A stretch of 30,115 nt of DNA from JANNHK01 sp034408875 (GTDB taxonomy: Bacteria > Actinomycetota > Acidimicrobiia > IMCC26256 > PALSA-610). Position 1 is the first letter of the stretch; each line of letters opens with the position of its first letter. This document shows positions 22,022 to 29,275 of the stretch, piece after piece. The notes under the pieces were generated by a model, which saw only the letters and a program-made list of their open reading frames with translations, searched no databases and had not been told where the DNA came from. A program made the position numbers and the translations under genes. Location of the stretch: NCBI GenBank assembly GCA_034408875.1, contig JAWXCJ010000026.1, positions 1 through 30,115 on the forward strand, read 5' to 3'.

Positions 22022-22965
22022 CCGGCCGTCCGCGCGAGCACCGCGGCGCCGACCGCGCCCGCCTTCTCGCCCAACCGGGCCGGAACGATCGGGATCTCGG
22101 GCCGGTGGTCGGCCCCTTCGAGGTGGGCCTCGAACGCGGCCACGAGCGGCTCGAGCAGCAACGGCCCGAGTTCGACGACGCCGCCCGAGATCACGAACCG
22201 TTCGGGGTCGAACACGTTGGCGAGGTTCACGAGTCCGAGCGCGACGTTGTCGGCGTACCGAGCGAGCAATTCCCGTGCCTCGCCGTCGCCCCGGGCCGCG
22301 GCGAGCCCGACTTCTTCGCCGCTCACGTCGTCGAGGTGTCCGTTCGCGGCCGCGAGGATCGCGGCACCCTCGCCCGCCTCGACCAGTTCGCGGGCCATAC
22401 GTCCGAGCGCGGTGCCCGACGCGATCGCTTCCCAGTGGCCGCGTTCACCACACGCGCAGAGCGCGCCGTCGCGGTCGACGGTGATGTGGCCGATCTCGGC
22501 GGCGAACCCGTGCGCGCCGCGGAAAATGGAACCGTCGAGAATGATGCCGCCGCCGATGCCGGTCCCGAGCGTGACCATGATCGCGAGCCGGGCACCGATC
22601 GCGGCGCCGTAGGTCACCTCGCCGAGCGCGGCGACGTTGGCGTCGTTGTCGACGACCACGGCGCGCCCGGTCGCTTCCGCCAGTGCCAGTTGGAGCGGCG
22701 CGTCGCGCACTCCCGGAATATTGGGTGCGTACGTCAGGCGCCCATGCAGGTCGACGAGTCCGGCCGCGCCGACACCGACCGCCGCGCCCGGCGGCGCGAG
22801 ATCGGCGACGAGCGCCGCGCACGCCGCGACGAGGCCTTCGAGCCCGTCGACGGGCGACGGGCGCCGTTCCTCGGCCGTGATCGTGCCCGCGGCGTCGACG
22901 ACGACGCCGAGCACCTTGGTGCCGCCGATGTCGAGCCCGACCGTCGGGCCCGGCTCACTCGACAT
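22018..22965 (-). CDS. ROK-family sugar kinase (glucokinase-like)
   Basis: A 315-residue ROK kinase. The ATP-binding motif LDIGGTK is at 11-17, and the catalytic Asp is in VDNDANV (Asp108). TLGTGIGGGI binds the sugar and phosphate, and AAEIGHITVD holds the zinc-ligand His160. The usual zinc motif CxCGxxGCxE reads CACGERGHWE (170-179), so the third Cys is His177; zinc may still bind through His. Glucose 6-phosphorylation is the common activity in actinobacteria. ATG 22965 overlaps the preceding 57-residue gene by 11 bp, and the stop overlaps the oxidoreductase start. As I remember, glkA-type genes lie near ArsA-like and SRPBCC genes in other actinobacteria. Confidence 0.82.
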   Translation of the reverse strand: MSSEPGPTVGLDIGGTKVLGVVVDAAGTITAEERRPSPVDGLEGLVAACAALVADLAPPGAAVGVGAAGLVDLHGRLTYAPNIPGVRDAPLQLALAEATGRAVVVDNDANVAALGEVTYGAAIGARLAIMVTLGTGIGGGIILDGSIFRGAHGFAAEIGHITVDRDGALCACGERGHWEAIASGTALGRMARELVEAGEGAAILAAANGHLDDVSGEEVGLAAARGDGEARELLARYADNVALGLVNLANVFDPERFVISGGVVELGPLLLEPLVAAFEAHLEGADHRPEIPIVPARLGEKAGAVGAAVLARTAG

Positions 22966-23128
22966 CGAACTTGCGGACCCTCGGTTCGTCCGACGGCGGC
23001 GACTTGTCCAGCTGGTCCTCGACCAAGCCGTCGGCCGCGTCGAGCACACCCCGCGCCGCCTTCAGCAGCTCGCGTGCGGCCTTCCAGAAATGCTCGATCG
23101 GATCGTTCGACGGTTGGGACATGTTCAT
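22955..23128 (-). CDS. Small 57-residue helical protein between ArsA-like ATPase and ROK kinase
   Basis: ATG 23128 opens a 58-codon frame ending at TGA 22957-22955. After MNMSQPSNDPIEHFW comes an amphipathic helix KAARELLKAARGVLDAADGL and then an acidic/basic tail. It overlaps the ROK start by 11 bp and touches the micro-ORF upstream by ATGA overlap, so it lies fully inside the operon. The helix with regular Ala/Leu spacing looks real, and a coupled start is consistent with coding. I do not recognise the family. Small helical proteins often sit at this position next to ArsA-like genes in actinobacteria. The second Met (23122) is an alternative start. Confidence 0.65.
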   Translation of the reverse strand: MNMSQPSNDPIEHFWKAARELLKAARGVLDAADGLVEDQLDKSPPSDEPRVRKFDVE

Positions 23129-23202
23129 GCGGCTACGGCCTCCGGCGCTCGATCGCCCGTGCGAAGCTTCGTGACAATCCGCGCCTGCGGTCTGCGCCTC
23201 AC
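23125..23202 (-). CDS. Possible 25-residue micro-ORF in the ArsA-ROK operon
   Basis: GTG 23202 overlaps the ArsA-like stop (GTGA) and the frame ends at TGA 23127-23125, overlapping the ATG of the 57-residue gene. The product is very basic (MRRRPQARIVTKLRTGD...). It has the same double-overlap layout as the micro-ORF at 5537-5605. It may be a coupling peptide or chance. No family known. Confidence 0.3.
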   Translation of the reverse strand: MRRRPQARIVTKLRTGDRAPEAVAA

Positions 23203-24359
23203 GAAAATTCGACCTCCAGGCGGTCGCCTTCGAGGTGGGCGCGCACGACGTCGCGCCGCACCAGGCTGTCGGGCAGCACCAGCGCGCGGCGCAACGACCC
23301 GATCGTCACGAGTAGTTCCTGCTCGGTGCGCCCGAGGTCGATCTCGCCGCGCGTCACGCCGGGCAGGTGCAGTGACAGGGTGATGCGGTCGCCCTCGGCC
23401 TCGACGCGCATGGGCTCGACGTTCGACAGGCGCTCCGTCGCGCCGACATCGCCGTACAACTTCGTCGCGAAACTCGCGAGTTCGTCGTACCCGACCATCT
23501 CGTGGTCGGCCAGTTCGGCGCGCAGGATCGGGAGCGGCGCGAACGCGTCGACGATGACTTCGAGATGCGCCTTCTGCGCGGTCTTCCACTGCGCAAACCA
23601 GGGGTCGTCGACTGCCGCGGGCAACACCCGGTTCGCGACGACCGCGTCGACGTGATACCCGAACAGTGACAGGTACGTGTAGGTGCGTCGGGCTTCCGCG
23701 ATGACCATGCGTTCAGGGTTCACCACGAGTCGCGCGCTCGTGATCGACCCGTCGGTCAGCAGCTCGCGCACACCGTCGAGCCGGTCGTAGAACCGGCGCA
23801 CGGCACCGAACACCGCGTCGCCCGCGATGGGCAGGTTCGTCATGCGGTGCAACACCGGACGCGCGACGCGCGTGAGGCGCCGCTGCGTCTCGAAGACGCG
23901 CTCCATGTACCAGCCGAGCACGTCGGGGAGCGACAGCAACCGGATGGTTTCGGCGGTCGGCGCGCAGTCGACGACGACGACGTCGTACTCGCCCGAGGTG
24001 GCGACCTGCTTGATGTCGGCGAGCGCGAACACCTCGTCGAGCCCGGGGATCACCGCCAGTTCCTGCGCCTCGACCGCACTCGCGCCGGCCCAGTCGAGGA
24101 CGTCGACGATGTAGGTGCGGATGTCGTCCCAGGCCTGTTCGAAGCGCACCCGGGCGTTGAGCTGCTGCCCCGACAGGCAGGCCCCGATAGCCATCGGCTC
24201 GTCCCCGAGCGGCGTGTCGAAGGCGTCGGCCAGCGAGTGGGCCGGGTCCGTGGAGAGGACAAGCGTGCGCAGCCCGGACTCGGCGGCCGCCACTGCCGTC
24301 GCGGCCGCGACCGTGGTCTTGCCGACCCCGCCCTTGCCCGTGAACAACAGGATGCGCAT
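23199..24359 (-). CDS. ArsA/Get3-type ATPase with C-terminal HSP20-like domain
   Basis: A 386-residue P-loop ATPase. The deviant Walker A with signature lysine is GKGGVGKTT (8-16), STDPAHSLADAF is the A-loop/switch I segment, and VVVDCAPTAETIRLL is switch II. The C-terminal ~75 residues (VEPMRVEAEGDRITLSLHLPG ... LEGDRLEVEFS) form an alpha-crystallin-like beta domain typical of ArsA_HSP20 fusions. The arsenite-binding cysteine triad of true ArsA is not evident, so a Get3-like chaperone or envelope role is likelier. ATG 24359 gives the exact family N-terminus; longer upstream readings run into non-coding DNA. SRPBCC and PimB-like genes upstream match, from memory, mycobacterial Rv2184c-Rv2185c-Rv2188c. 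Confidence 0.85.
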   Translation of the reverse strand: MRILLFTGKGGVGKTTVAAATAVAAAESGLRTLVLSTDPAHSLADAFDTPLGDEPMAIGACLSGQQLNARVRFEQAWDDIRTYIVDVLDWAGASAVEAQELAVIPGLDEVFALADIKQVATSGEYDVVVVDCAPTAETIRLLSLPDVLGWYMERVFETQRRLTRVARPVLHRMTNLPIAGDAVFGAVRRFYDRLDGVRELLTDGSITSARLVVNPERMVIAEARRTYTYLSLFGYHVDAVVANRVLPAAVDDPWFAQWKTAQKAHLEVIVDAFAPLPILRAELADHEMVGYDELASFATKLYGDVGATERLSNVEPMRVEAEGDRITLSLHLPGVTRGEIDLGRTEQELLVTIGSLRRALVLPDSLVRRDVVRAHLEGDRLEVEFS

Positions 24360-24902
24360 CGGCGGGGAGGGTAGTTCGCCATCGACGGTTTCCGGCATGC
24401 GTAAGGGGGGGAAGTGCATGCCGGAGCACCGTCGAGGCGTTGCCGCCACAGGTTCCCCTCACCCGAGCCGCCTGACTGGCTCCGCAGTGAGGGGGGACGA
24501 GCTCTGTGGTCGACCGCACACCCGTCGGGACTTGCGCCCCGGCGGATCGCCCTCCGCGCGGCCGACCACGTCGCTCATTGACGTGACGGCGCGGATCCGC
24601 GATGCGGAGTAGCACGTCGAACTGTAGGGAGACCCGCCAACAGTGGGGGCCTCGCGGCCGGAGCCGTCTGCCCTCTGTCTCCCACAATCCCGACGTTGCT
24701 ACCGGCGCCCCCCGACGCCGCGCCCTCTCAAGGCAGTCAAACCGGAACCGGCCCGCGGATCAATCGGGCGGCAGTCCCTTACTTCCCGGCCCCGCGGCCC
24801 TCGAAACCGACCCGAAAGGAAGAGGCGATCTCTACCCGGGGGCAGAGGCGGACTACGAGAGAGATAGCTCGTCGACGCGCACCGCGGGCAGTGAACGACG
24901 GC
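24360..24902. other. 543-bp structured non-coding gap, possible RNA gene or leader
   Basis: No convincing coding frame lies here. Several inverted repeats are visible. TCGACGGT+CCGGCATGC pairs with GCATGCCGG+ACCGTCGA (24382-24435). CCACAG (24446-24451) pairs with CTGTGG (24504-24509), enclosing CCCCTCAC/GTGAGGGG (24455-24462/24487-24494) and GAGCC/GGCTC (24465-24469/24478-24482). GTGGTCG (24506-24512) pairs with CGACCAC (24563-24569). CGCGGATCCGCG is a palindrome at 24590-24601. GGGAGAC/GTCTCCC lies at 24627-24633/24677-24683. The 24700-24902 part holds nothing recognisable. It is not RNase P, tmRNA, SRP RNA or a tRNA by eye. Strand is undetermined. Confidence 0.5.
24382..24435 (-). ncRNA. 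17-bp hairpin with C7 loop upstream of the ArsA-like gene
   Basis: The stem has an outer 8-bp perfect helix (TCGACGGT/ACCGTCGA), a TT/AGC internal loop and an inner 9-bp perfect helix (CCGGCATGC/GCATGCCGG), closing a 15-nt loop. On the minus strand the loop contains seven consecutive C (24405-24411). C-rich loops are the mark of actinobacterial 6C RNA, but only one such loop is clear here, so this is a resemblance only. It ends 22 bp before the ArsA-like start and may instead be a leader element. Confidence 0.4.
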
Positions 24903-25346
24903 TCACGCGACCGCTTCCACCTGCTTCTTCAGCTCCTTCAGCGCGCTGCCCATGATCAGGGAGGCGGCCCGCCGTTTCAGCAGACCGGGCAACGGCATCG
25001 CGACCTCAACTGCCAATTCATAGTGGACGCGGGTCGAGGTGGGGGTTTCGGCTTCGAAGCGATACGAGCCGTCGAGGCGCTTCAACATGTCGCCTTCGAC
25101 GAATGTCCACGAGAACGCGTCGGGAGCTTCGGCGTAGTCGTAGGCCAAGACGTAGCGCACGCTCTTGCCCAGCGCCGCGGCGCGGTACTCCACCCTGCTC
25201 CCCCGGCCTTCGGCGTCGTACTCGAGCACCTTGGCTTCGCGGACGTCGCGTGCCCACTCCGGATACGACTCGAAGTCGATCGCGACGTCGAAGCACCGAT
25301 CGGCGGGCGCGTCGACCCGTATGCGATCGCTCGCAGAATCGGTCAT
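24903..25346 (-). CDS. SRPBCC / polyketide-cyclase-like START-fold protein
   Basis: A 147-residue single-domain protein of the START/Bet v1-like superfamily. It opens with DRIRVDAPADRCFDVAIDFESYPEWARDV, the typical first strand and helices. Then come VLAYDYAEAPDAFSWTFVEGD, GSYRFEAE and RVHYELAVEV, and it ends in a long helix, RRAASLIMGSALKELKKQV. These proteins bind hydrophobic ligands such as lipids. ATG 25346 has AGGAGAA before it and overlaps the stop of the membrane protein (ATGA). From memory Rv2185c (TB16.3) is the mycobacterial counterpart, next to an ArsA-like ATPase. It may carry a lipid or quinone in envelope metabolism. Confidence 0.85.
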   Translation of the reverse strand: MTDSASDRIRVDAPADRCFDVAIDFESYPEWARDVREAKVLEYDAEGRGSRVEYRAAALGKSVRYVLAYDYAEAPDAFSWTFVEGDMLKRLDGSYRFEAETPTSTRVHYELAVEVAMPLPGLLKRRAASLIMGSALKELKKQVEAVA

Positions 25347-25780
25347 CGCCGTTCTCCTCTCGCCGGAGCTCGTGTCGTACGGGGCCGGGGACAGAAGGTT
25401 CCGTGCCGGGCGCCCCACACTCCCACCAGGCCCATGGGAAGCATAGGGACGAGCACCACGTACGGGTCGACGAACATCAGGGCCAGCGCGATCGCGATCG
25501 ACGCGGCGGCCGCGCCGAGCAGATGCCGGCGGACTTCACGCGGTGCCGTCCCGGCGAGGAAGAAGAGCCCGCCGATCGTGACGTTGTCGCCCCGACCGCT
25601 GCGGACCACGCCGAGCCCGAACGCATACGCCCACACCGGCAGGGAGATCAGGAACTCGGCCAAGCAGACGGCGACGGTGACGCCGTGGAACACGTCGATC
25701 CCGACGGTTTCGAGTCCGGCCGGGACCGCGAACGCACCCACGGAGATCCACGACGCGAGAATGATCGACCGGCCGGTCAC
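25343..25780 (-). CDS. Conserved four-helix membrane protein
   Basis: A 145-residue protein with four hydrophobic segments (SIILASWISVGAFAVPAG, VAVCLAEFLISLPVWAYAFGLGV, GGLFFLAGTAP with the linker, and IAIALALMFVDPYVVLVPMLPMGLVGV) and a basic C-terminal tail. GTG 25780 is chosen; a TTG at 25804 would extend it through an 11-bp repeat. Its stop overlaps the SRPBCC start (ATGA). The place between a PimB-like glycosyltransferase and an SRPBCC gene equals that of Rv2186c in mycobacteria as I remember it, but I cannot judge sequence similarity. Function unknown. Confidence 0.75.
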   Translation of the reverse strand: MTGRSIILASWISVGAFAVPAGLETVGIDVFHGVTVAVCLAEFLISLPVWAYAFGLGVVRSGRGDNVTIGGLFFLAGTAPREVRRHLLGAAAASIAIALALMFVDPYVVLVPMLPMGLVGVWGARHGTFCPRPRTTRAPARGERR

Positions 25781-25789
25781 GGCCCGAGG

Positions 25790-25823
25790 CCCGTCATGAC
25801 GCAAGAGTAGGTCCCGTCATGAC
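25790..25823. repeat. Two 11-bp direct repeats, CCCGTCATGAC
   Basis: CCCGTCATGAC lies at 25790-25800 and 25813-25823, 23 bp apart start to start. Each contains the palindrome GTCATGAC. They flank the stop of the glycosyltransferase gene and the 5' edge of the membrane protein gene. A two-turn spacing could suit a regulator, but chance is possible. Confidence 0.4.
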
Positions 25824-26944
25824 AGCAGGGTAGGTAGGGAGTCGAGGTCGCCGCGACTCAGCGGCACGAGCGGCGCCACGAGCGTGTCGTACGAGAACTG
25901 TTCGACCGCGCGCCGCCGGGCGCCGGCGCCCATGCGCTGACGCAGGCCGTCGTCGGCGAGGATCTTCTCGAGCGCGGCCCGGATGGCCGCGTGGTCCTTG
26001 GGTTCGACGACGTATCCGGTCTCGCCGTCCTCGACGGCTTCGTGGGCGCCGCCGCTGCGGCCCGCGACCGCCGGTACGCCACACGCGGCCGCTTCGAGAA
26101 ACACGATGCCGAAGCCTTCGGCCTCGCGGCCGCCCCACCGATCGCGGCACAACATGACGAACACGTCCGCGCACGCGTACAGCGCGGGCAGGTCGGCGTC
26201 GGGCACCCGCCCGAGAAACGCGGCCCGCCCCGCAGCTTTGCCTTCGAGGCGTTTGCGATCGCGGCCCGCGCCCGCGATGGCGAGTTGCACATCGGGCGGC
26301 ATCGTCTGCACGACGTCGATGAGCGTGTCGAAACCCTTGCGCGGGACCAGGCGCGACACGCCGAGCACGAGCGGCCGGTCGGGATCGAGCCCGTATTGCG
26401 CGCGTGTCGCAGCGCGTGTCTCGGCGTCGACCGGTTGGAACCGCGCACCGTCGACACCGGGCGGGACGACGAGTCCGCGCAACGGCCCACCCGCGGCTTG
26501 GACGGCTTCGCACGCGGGATAGGTCCCGGCCGCGACTACTCCGGCGGCGTTGCGCAACACGCGCCCCGCGATCGGACGCGTCAGTGGGTTGCGGCCGTAG
26601 CCGGTGATCTCGGCGCCGTGCGCGATGACGACGTACGGAGCCGACGTCAGCTTCGGTCCGATGCGCCCGAGCGGGATCATCGGGTCGAGAAAGATGACGT
26701 CGGCGCCGATTTCGCGTGCGAGCGCGTCGATGCGCTTGCGCAGCGACGGCGTACCGAGCAGCACGCGTTCGCGCGTGCGCTCGATGCGGAACGCCTGCTG
26801 CGCGTCCCACGCGGCCGCGCCGTCGAACGGCGTCGTGAGCACCGTGGTTTCGTCGGGGGGGAGCCGGCGCCACAGTTCGTACAGGTACGACTGGATGCCA
26901 CCGTGCTTCGGCGGGAAGTCGTTGGTGACGAGCAGCGAACCCAT
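25817..26944 (-). CDS. pimB: GT4 glycosyltransferase, PimB-like mannosyltransferase
   Basis: A 375-residue GT-B fold glycosyltransferase of family 4. It begins LLVTNDFPPKHGGIQSYL, close to the VTNDFPPRIGGIQSYL start of PimB. It has VIAHGAEITG, VVPPGVDGARFQP, LGVSRLVPRKGFDTLI with the Arg/Lys that bind the nucleotide, and the EX7E motif EAEGFGIVFLEAAACGVP. PimB adds the second mannose to phosphatidylinositol mannosides from GDP-mannose at the cytoplasmic face. The motif agreement is good, but related GT4 mannosyltransferases cannot be excluded. ATG 26944 follows the MFS gene by 12 bp. The neighbourhood with SRPBCC and ArsA-like genes supports the PIM assignment. Confidence 0.8.
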   Translation of the reverse strand: MGSLLVTNDFPPKHGGIQSYLYELWRRLPPDETTVLTTPFDGAAAWDAQQAFRIERTRERVLLGTPSLRKRIDALAREIGADVIFLDPMIPLGRIGPKLTSAPYVVIAHGAEITGYGRNPLTRPIAGRVLRNAAGVVAAGTYPACEAVQAAGGPLRGLVVPPGVDGARFQPVDAETRAATRAQYGLDPDRPLVLGVSRLVPRKGFDTLIDVVQTMPPDVQLAIAGAGRDRKRLEGKAAGRAAFLGRVPDADLPALYACADVFVMLCRDRWGGREAEGFGIVFLEAAACGVPAVAGRSGGAHEAVEDGETGYVVEPKDHAAIRAALEKILADDGLRQRMGAGARRRAVEQFSYDTLVAPLVPLSRGDLDSLPTLLS

Positions 26945-26956
26945 GTCGGGCGGATG

Positions 26957-28093
26957 CTAGGAGCGGCGGCGGCGCAGCACGAGCACGCCGAGCGCGGCGG
27001 TGACTGATCCGGTCGCGAATGCGCCGCGGATGCCCGTGGCTGCGGCCACTCCCCCGCACAGCGGGGTGCCCACGCCCTGGGACAGGTCGAAGAACGCCGA
27101 GAACGTGCCGAGAACGGCGGCGCGTTCCGAGTCGGGTACCCCGTCGAACGCGAGCAGCAACAGCGCCGGATACATGAGCGACATGCCCGCGGCGAGAACC
27201 ACCGTACCGACCACGACCCCGACCACGCTGTCCCACGCGGCGATCACGCCGACCCCGGTTCCCGAGAGCACGAGCGCGCCCGTCGCCGCGGTCCGGCCAC
27301 CGAGCCGGTCCGGGAGCCGCGCACCGAGAACGCGCACCGCGAGGATCAGCACGCCGTAGAGCAGGAAGATCGGACCCGCGTCCAGGCCGAGATCCTCGGC
27401 GTACAAGGGCAGAAACGCGCTGAACCCGGCCAGCGGGATGAGCCCGAGGAGTAACACGGTGCCGGGCAAGAGCGCGTTGCGGTTGATGAGACTGATGTGT
27501 TCCTCGGACTTGGGCGGGCGGCCCGCGTCCGATGTCGCCAACCCGAGCAGTGCGGCGACGAGCGCGAGCCCGGCTGCGACGAGCCACGCCGCCGTGTAGC
27601 GGTCGTCACCGGCGACGAACTCGCCGAGCGCGGGACCGAACGCGAGCCCGCCGTACACGGCCACCGACCAGTAGCTCACGGCTTCCCCGCGTCGGTCGAT
27701 CGGGGCGAGGTCGGTGATCATCGTCGCCGCGCCGACGAAGAACGCCGCCTCGCCGATACCCGCGATCGCGCGCATGACAGCGAGCCACCAGAGTTCGGGC
27801 ACGATCCCGTAGCACGCGGTCGCGGCCGCGACGATGAGCGAACCGCCGATGATGAGCACCCGTCTCCCGGAGCGGTCGCCGATGCGGCCCGAGTACGGCC
27901 GCAGGACGAGCGCGCCGATCGCGAATGAGCCCACCGCGACCCCGACCGCGATGCTGCCGCCACCCAGCTCGTCCTCGACGTAGTGCGGGATGACCGGTGT
28001 CAACATCGCGAGCCCGAGGAAGTAGAAGAGCCCGCTCGTCACGACGATCGCGAACCGCGCCGTGATCAGGCGTTCCGGCGCGGGCATCGTCAT
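26957..28093 (-). CDS. MFS transporter (12 TM, drug/solute efflux type)
   Basis: A 378-residue major facilitator protein with about twelve hydrophobic helices. Motif A between helices 2 and 3 is present as GRIGDRSGRRVLI. The segment MRAIAGIGEAAFFVGAATMITDL in helix 4-5 resembles motif B of drug:H+ antiporters. An intracellular linker DAGRPPKSEEH separates the halves. ATG 28093 is used; ATG 28087 is possible. It lies 12 bp after the phosphotransferase and 12 bp before the PimB-like gene. Substrate unknown; export of a small molecule is the usual role. Confidence 0.85.
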   Translation of the reverse strand: MTMPAPERLITARFAIVVTSGLFYFLGLAMLTPVIPHYVEDELGGGSIAVGVAVGSFAIGALVLRPYSGRIGDRSGRRVLIIGGSLIVAAATACYGIVPELWWLAVMRAIAGIGEAAFFVGAATMITDLAPIDRRGEAVSYWSVAVYGGLAFGPALGEFVAGDDRYTAAWLVAAGLALVAALLGLATSDAGRPPKSEEHISLINRNALLPGTVLLLGLIPLAGFSAFLPLYAEDLGLDAGPIFLLYGVLILAVRVLGARLPDRLGGRTAATGALVLSGTGVGVIAAWDSVVGVVVGTVVLAAGMSLMYPALLLLAFDGVPDSERAAVLGTFSAFFDLSQGVGTPLCGGVAAATGIRGAFATGSVTAALGVLVLRRRRS

Positions 28094-28105
28094 GAAGCGG
28101 GGATG

Positions 28106-28843
28106 CTACGAGAGATGCCGCCCGAGGCTCTCGGCGTGCCGGTGCAGCCACGCGGTCTCCTCGGCGACCCACACAACGGCCGACTCGGTCTCGGCGGGCG
28201 TGCGCTTGCAGTCGGTGCGCCGGGCGGTTTCCAGTATGAGCGCCGCGGTCTCCGTCTGGCGCCGGACGATCGCGTCGAGCAGTTCGGTGCGGCGGTCGAA
28301 CCAGTACGCGTCGCAGATGAGCCGCAAGCGCCGCGCCTGTTCGTCGATGCCGAGGCCGTTCGAGTCGTGCCCATTGAGCACGAACAGCCAGCCGAAGTAC
28401 GCGACATCGTCGATGCGCTCGCCCGGATACGCGTTGTCGAAGTCAAACAATCCAGTGGGGATACCGGCATTCCACGCCAAGTTTCCCGGGGTCGGATCGC
28501 CGTGGCACACGATCTCATGGTTCGCCCGACCGGGTGCGCTCGCCGACGCGTCGTGATACCGGCGCAGCAGCTTCGCCGCCGCGACAACCTGCCCCTCCGA
28601 CCACGCGCTCGGGTCAGGGTCTTCGGGGACCCAGCCCTCGACGAAGGTCAGGATCTCGCGACCGCGGTCGTCGACGCCGAAGAACCGCGGTGCTTCGATG
28701 AACCCGACCGCTTCGAGGTGTTCGAGCAACGCATGCACGAACGCGGCGTTCTCACACTGCGGCCGCCGCACCGTGTCACCCACGCGCACGACCCCATGGG
28801 TCATCGCACCGCCGGGAAGCGGGACCTCCGGTTCGGTCGCCAC
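28106..28843 (-). CDS. Aminoglycoside-phosphotransferase-family kinase
   Basis: A 245-residue kinase-fold protein. It has the catalytic Brenner motif VCHGDPTPGNLAW and the metal-binding Asp in GLFDFDNAYPGERIDD. The N-lobe has VVRVGDTVRRP and ILTFVEGWVP. GTG 28843 is the first sensible start, 9 bp after the GNAT stop; ATG 28804 is the alternative. The size is small for an aminoglycoside kinase and the N-lobe is short, so small-metabolite phosphorylation is likely. Resistance should not be assumed. The tight spacing to GNAT and MFS genes suggests one operon. Confidence 0.82.
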   Translation of the reverse strand: MATEPEVPLPGGAMTHGVVRVGDTVRRPQCENAAFVHALLEHLEAVGFIEAPRFFGVDDRGREILTFVEGWVPEDPDPSAWSEGQVVAAAKLLRRYHDASASAPGRANHEIVCHGDPTPGNLAWNAGIPTGLFDFDNAYPGERIDDVAYFGWLFVLNGHDSNGLGIDEQARRLRLICDAYWFDRRTELLDAIVRRQTETAALILETARRTDCKRTPAETESAVVWVAEETAWLHRHAESLGRHLS

Positions 28844-28851
28844 GCGCGTCC

Positions 28852-29271
28852 TCAGCGGTTGGCGTCGTTGCCGAGCCAGGTGCCGACGACGGTGGCCATG
28901 AACTCGGGTTGGCGGCGGTAGCCGAGCGATTCGTACAGGGCTTGGGCGTCGTCGGTTTGGAGGCCGATGTGCTGGCCCGGCACGCTCACTTCGAGCGCGC
29001 TGATCATGGCGGTCGCGATGCCCTGACGCCGGTACGCGGTCAGCGTCCACACGTCGACCAGATACGCGTTGCACACGCCGTCCGACAACAACCGCGCCAT
29101 GCCGACGACGCGATTTCCGTCGCGTGCAATCGCGACGTGTTGCGAGTTCTCGAACGAGCGGCGGAGCGCCTCGGCCGTGCGACCGTTGTCGAACTGGTCC
29201 GCGGTCAGGTCGGCCTTGGCCTCCGCCCAGTCGATATCGGGCATGAGCGCCGCTTCGATGCGCACCGTCAT
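28852..29271 (-). CDS. GNAT-family N-acetyltransferase
   Basis: A 139-residue GNAT protein. Motif B/D strands are VAIARDGNRVVGMARLLSDG and AYLVDVWTLTAYRRQGIATAM, where RRQGIA is the acetyl-CoA pyrophosphate loop (Q/RxxGxG/A). HIGLQTDDAQALYESLGYRR is the closing ALYxxxGF-type helix. ATG 29271 is used, 4 bp after the flavoprotein stop. Substrate unknown. Confidence 0.85.
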   Translation of the reverse strand: MTVRIEAALMPDIDWAEAKADLTADQFDNGRTAEALRRSFENSQHVAIARDGNRVVGMARLLSDGVCNAYLVDVWTLTAYRRQGIATAMISALEVSVPGQHIGLQTDDAQALYESLGYRRQPEFMATVVGTWLGNDANR

Positions 29272-29275
29272 GTCG

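Noticed and set aside
22208..22221. Near-match to the KstR operator (TCGAACACGTTGGC)
   Set aside because: It ends in C and is inside the ROK kinase coding sequence.
24360..24449. N-terminal extension of the ArsA-like ATPase
   Set aside because: The family begins at MRILLFTGKGGVGKTT. The extension would read through a long hairpin and has no family likeness.
24360..24902. RNase P RNA, tmRNA, SRP RNA or tRNA in the large gap
   Set aside because: None of the conserved sequence blocks (RNase P P4 core, tmRNA T-arm and tag, SRP GGAA loop, tRNA T-arm) could be found on either strand.
28106..28843. Antibiotic resistance cassette (APH, GNAT and MFS side by side)
   Set aside because: None of the three shows features of a known resistance enzyme. 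They are embedded in a housekeeping-looking operon with no mobile element beside them.
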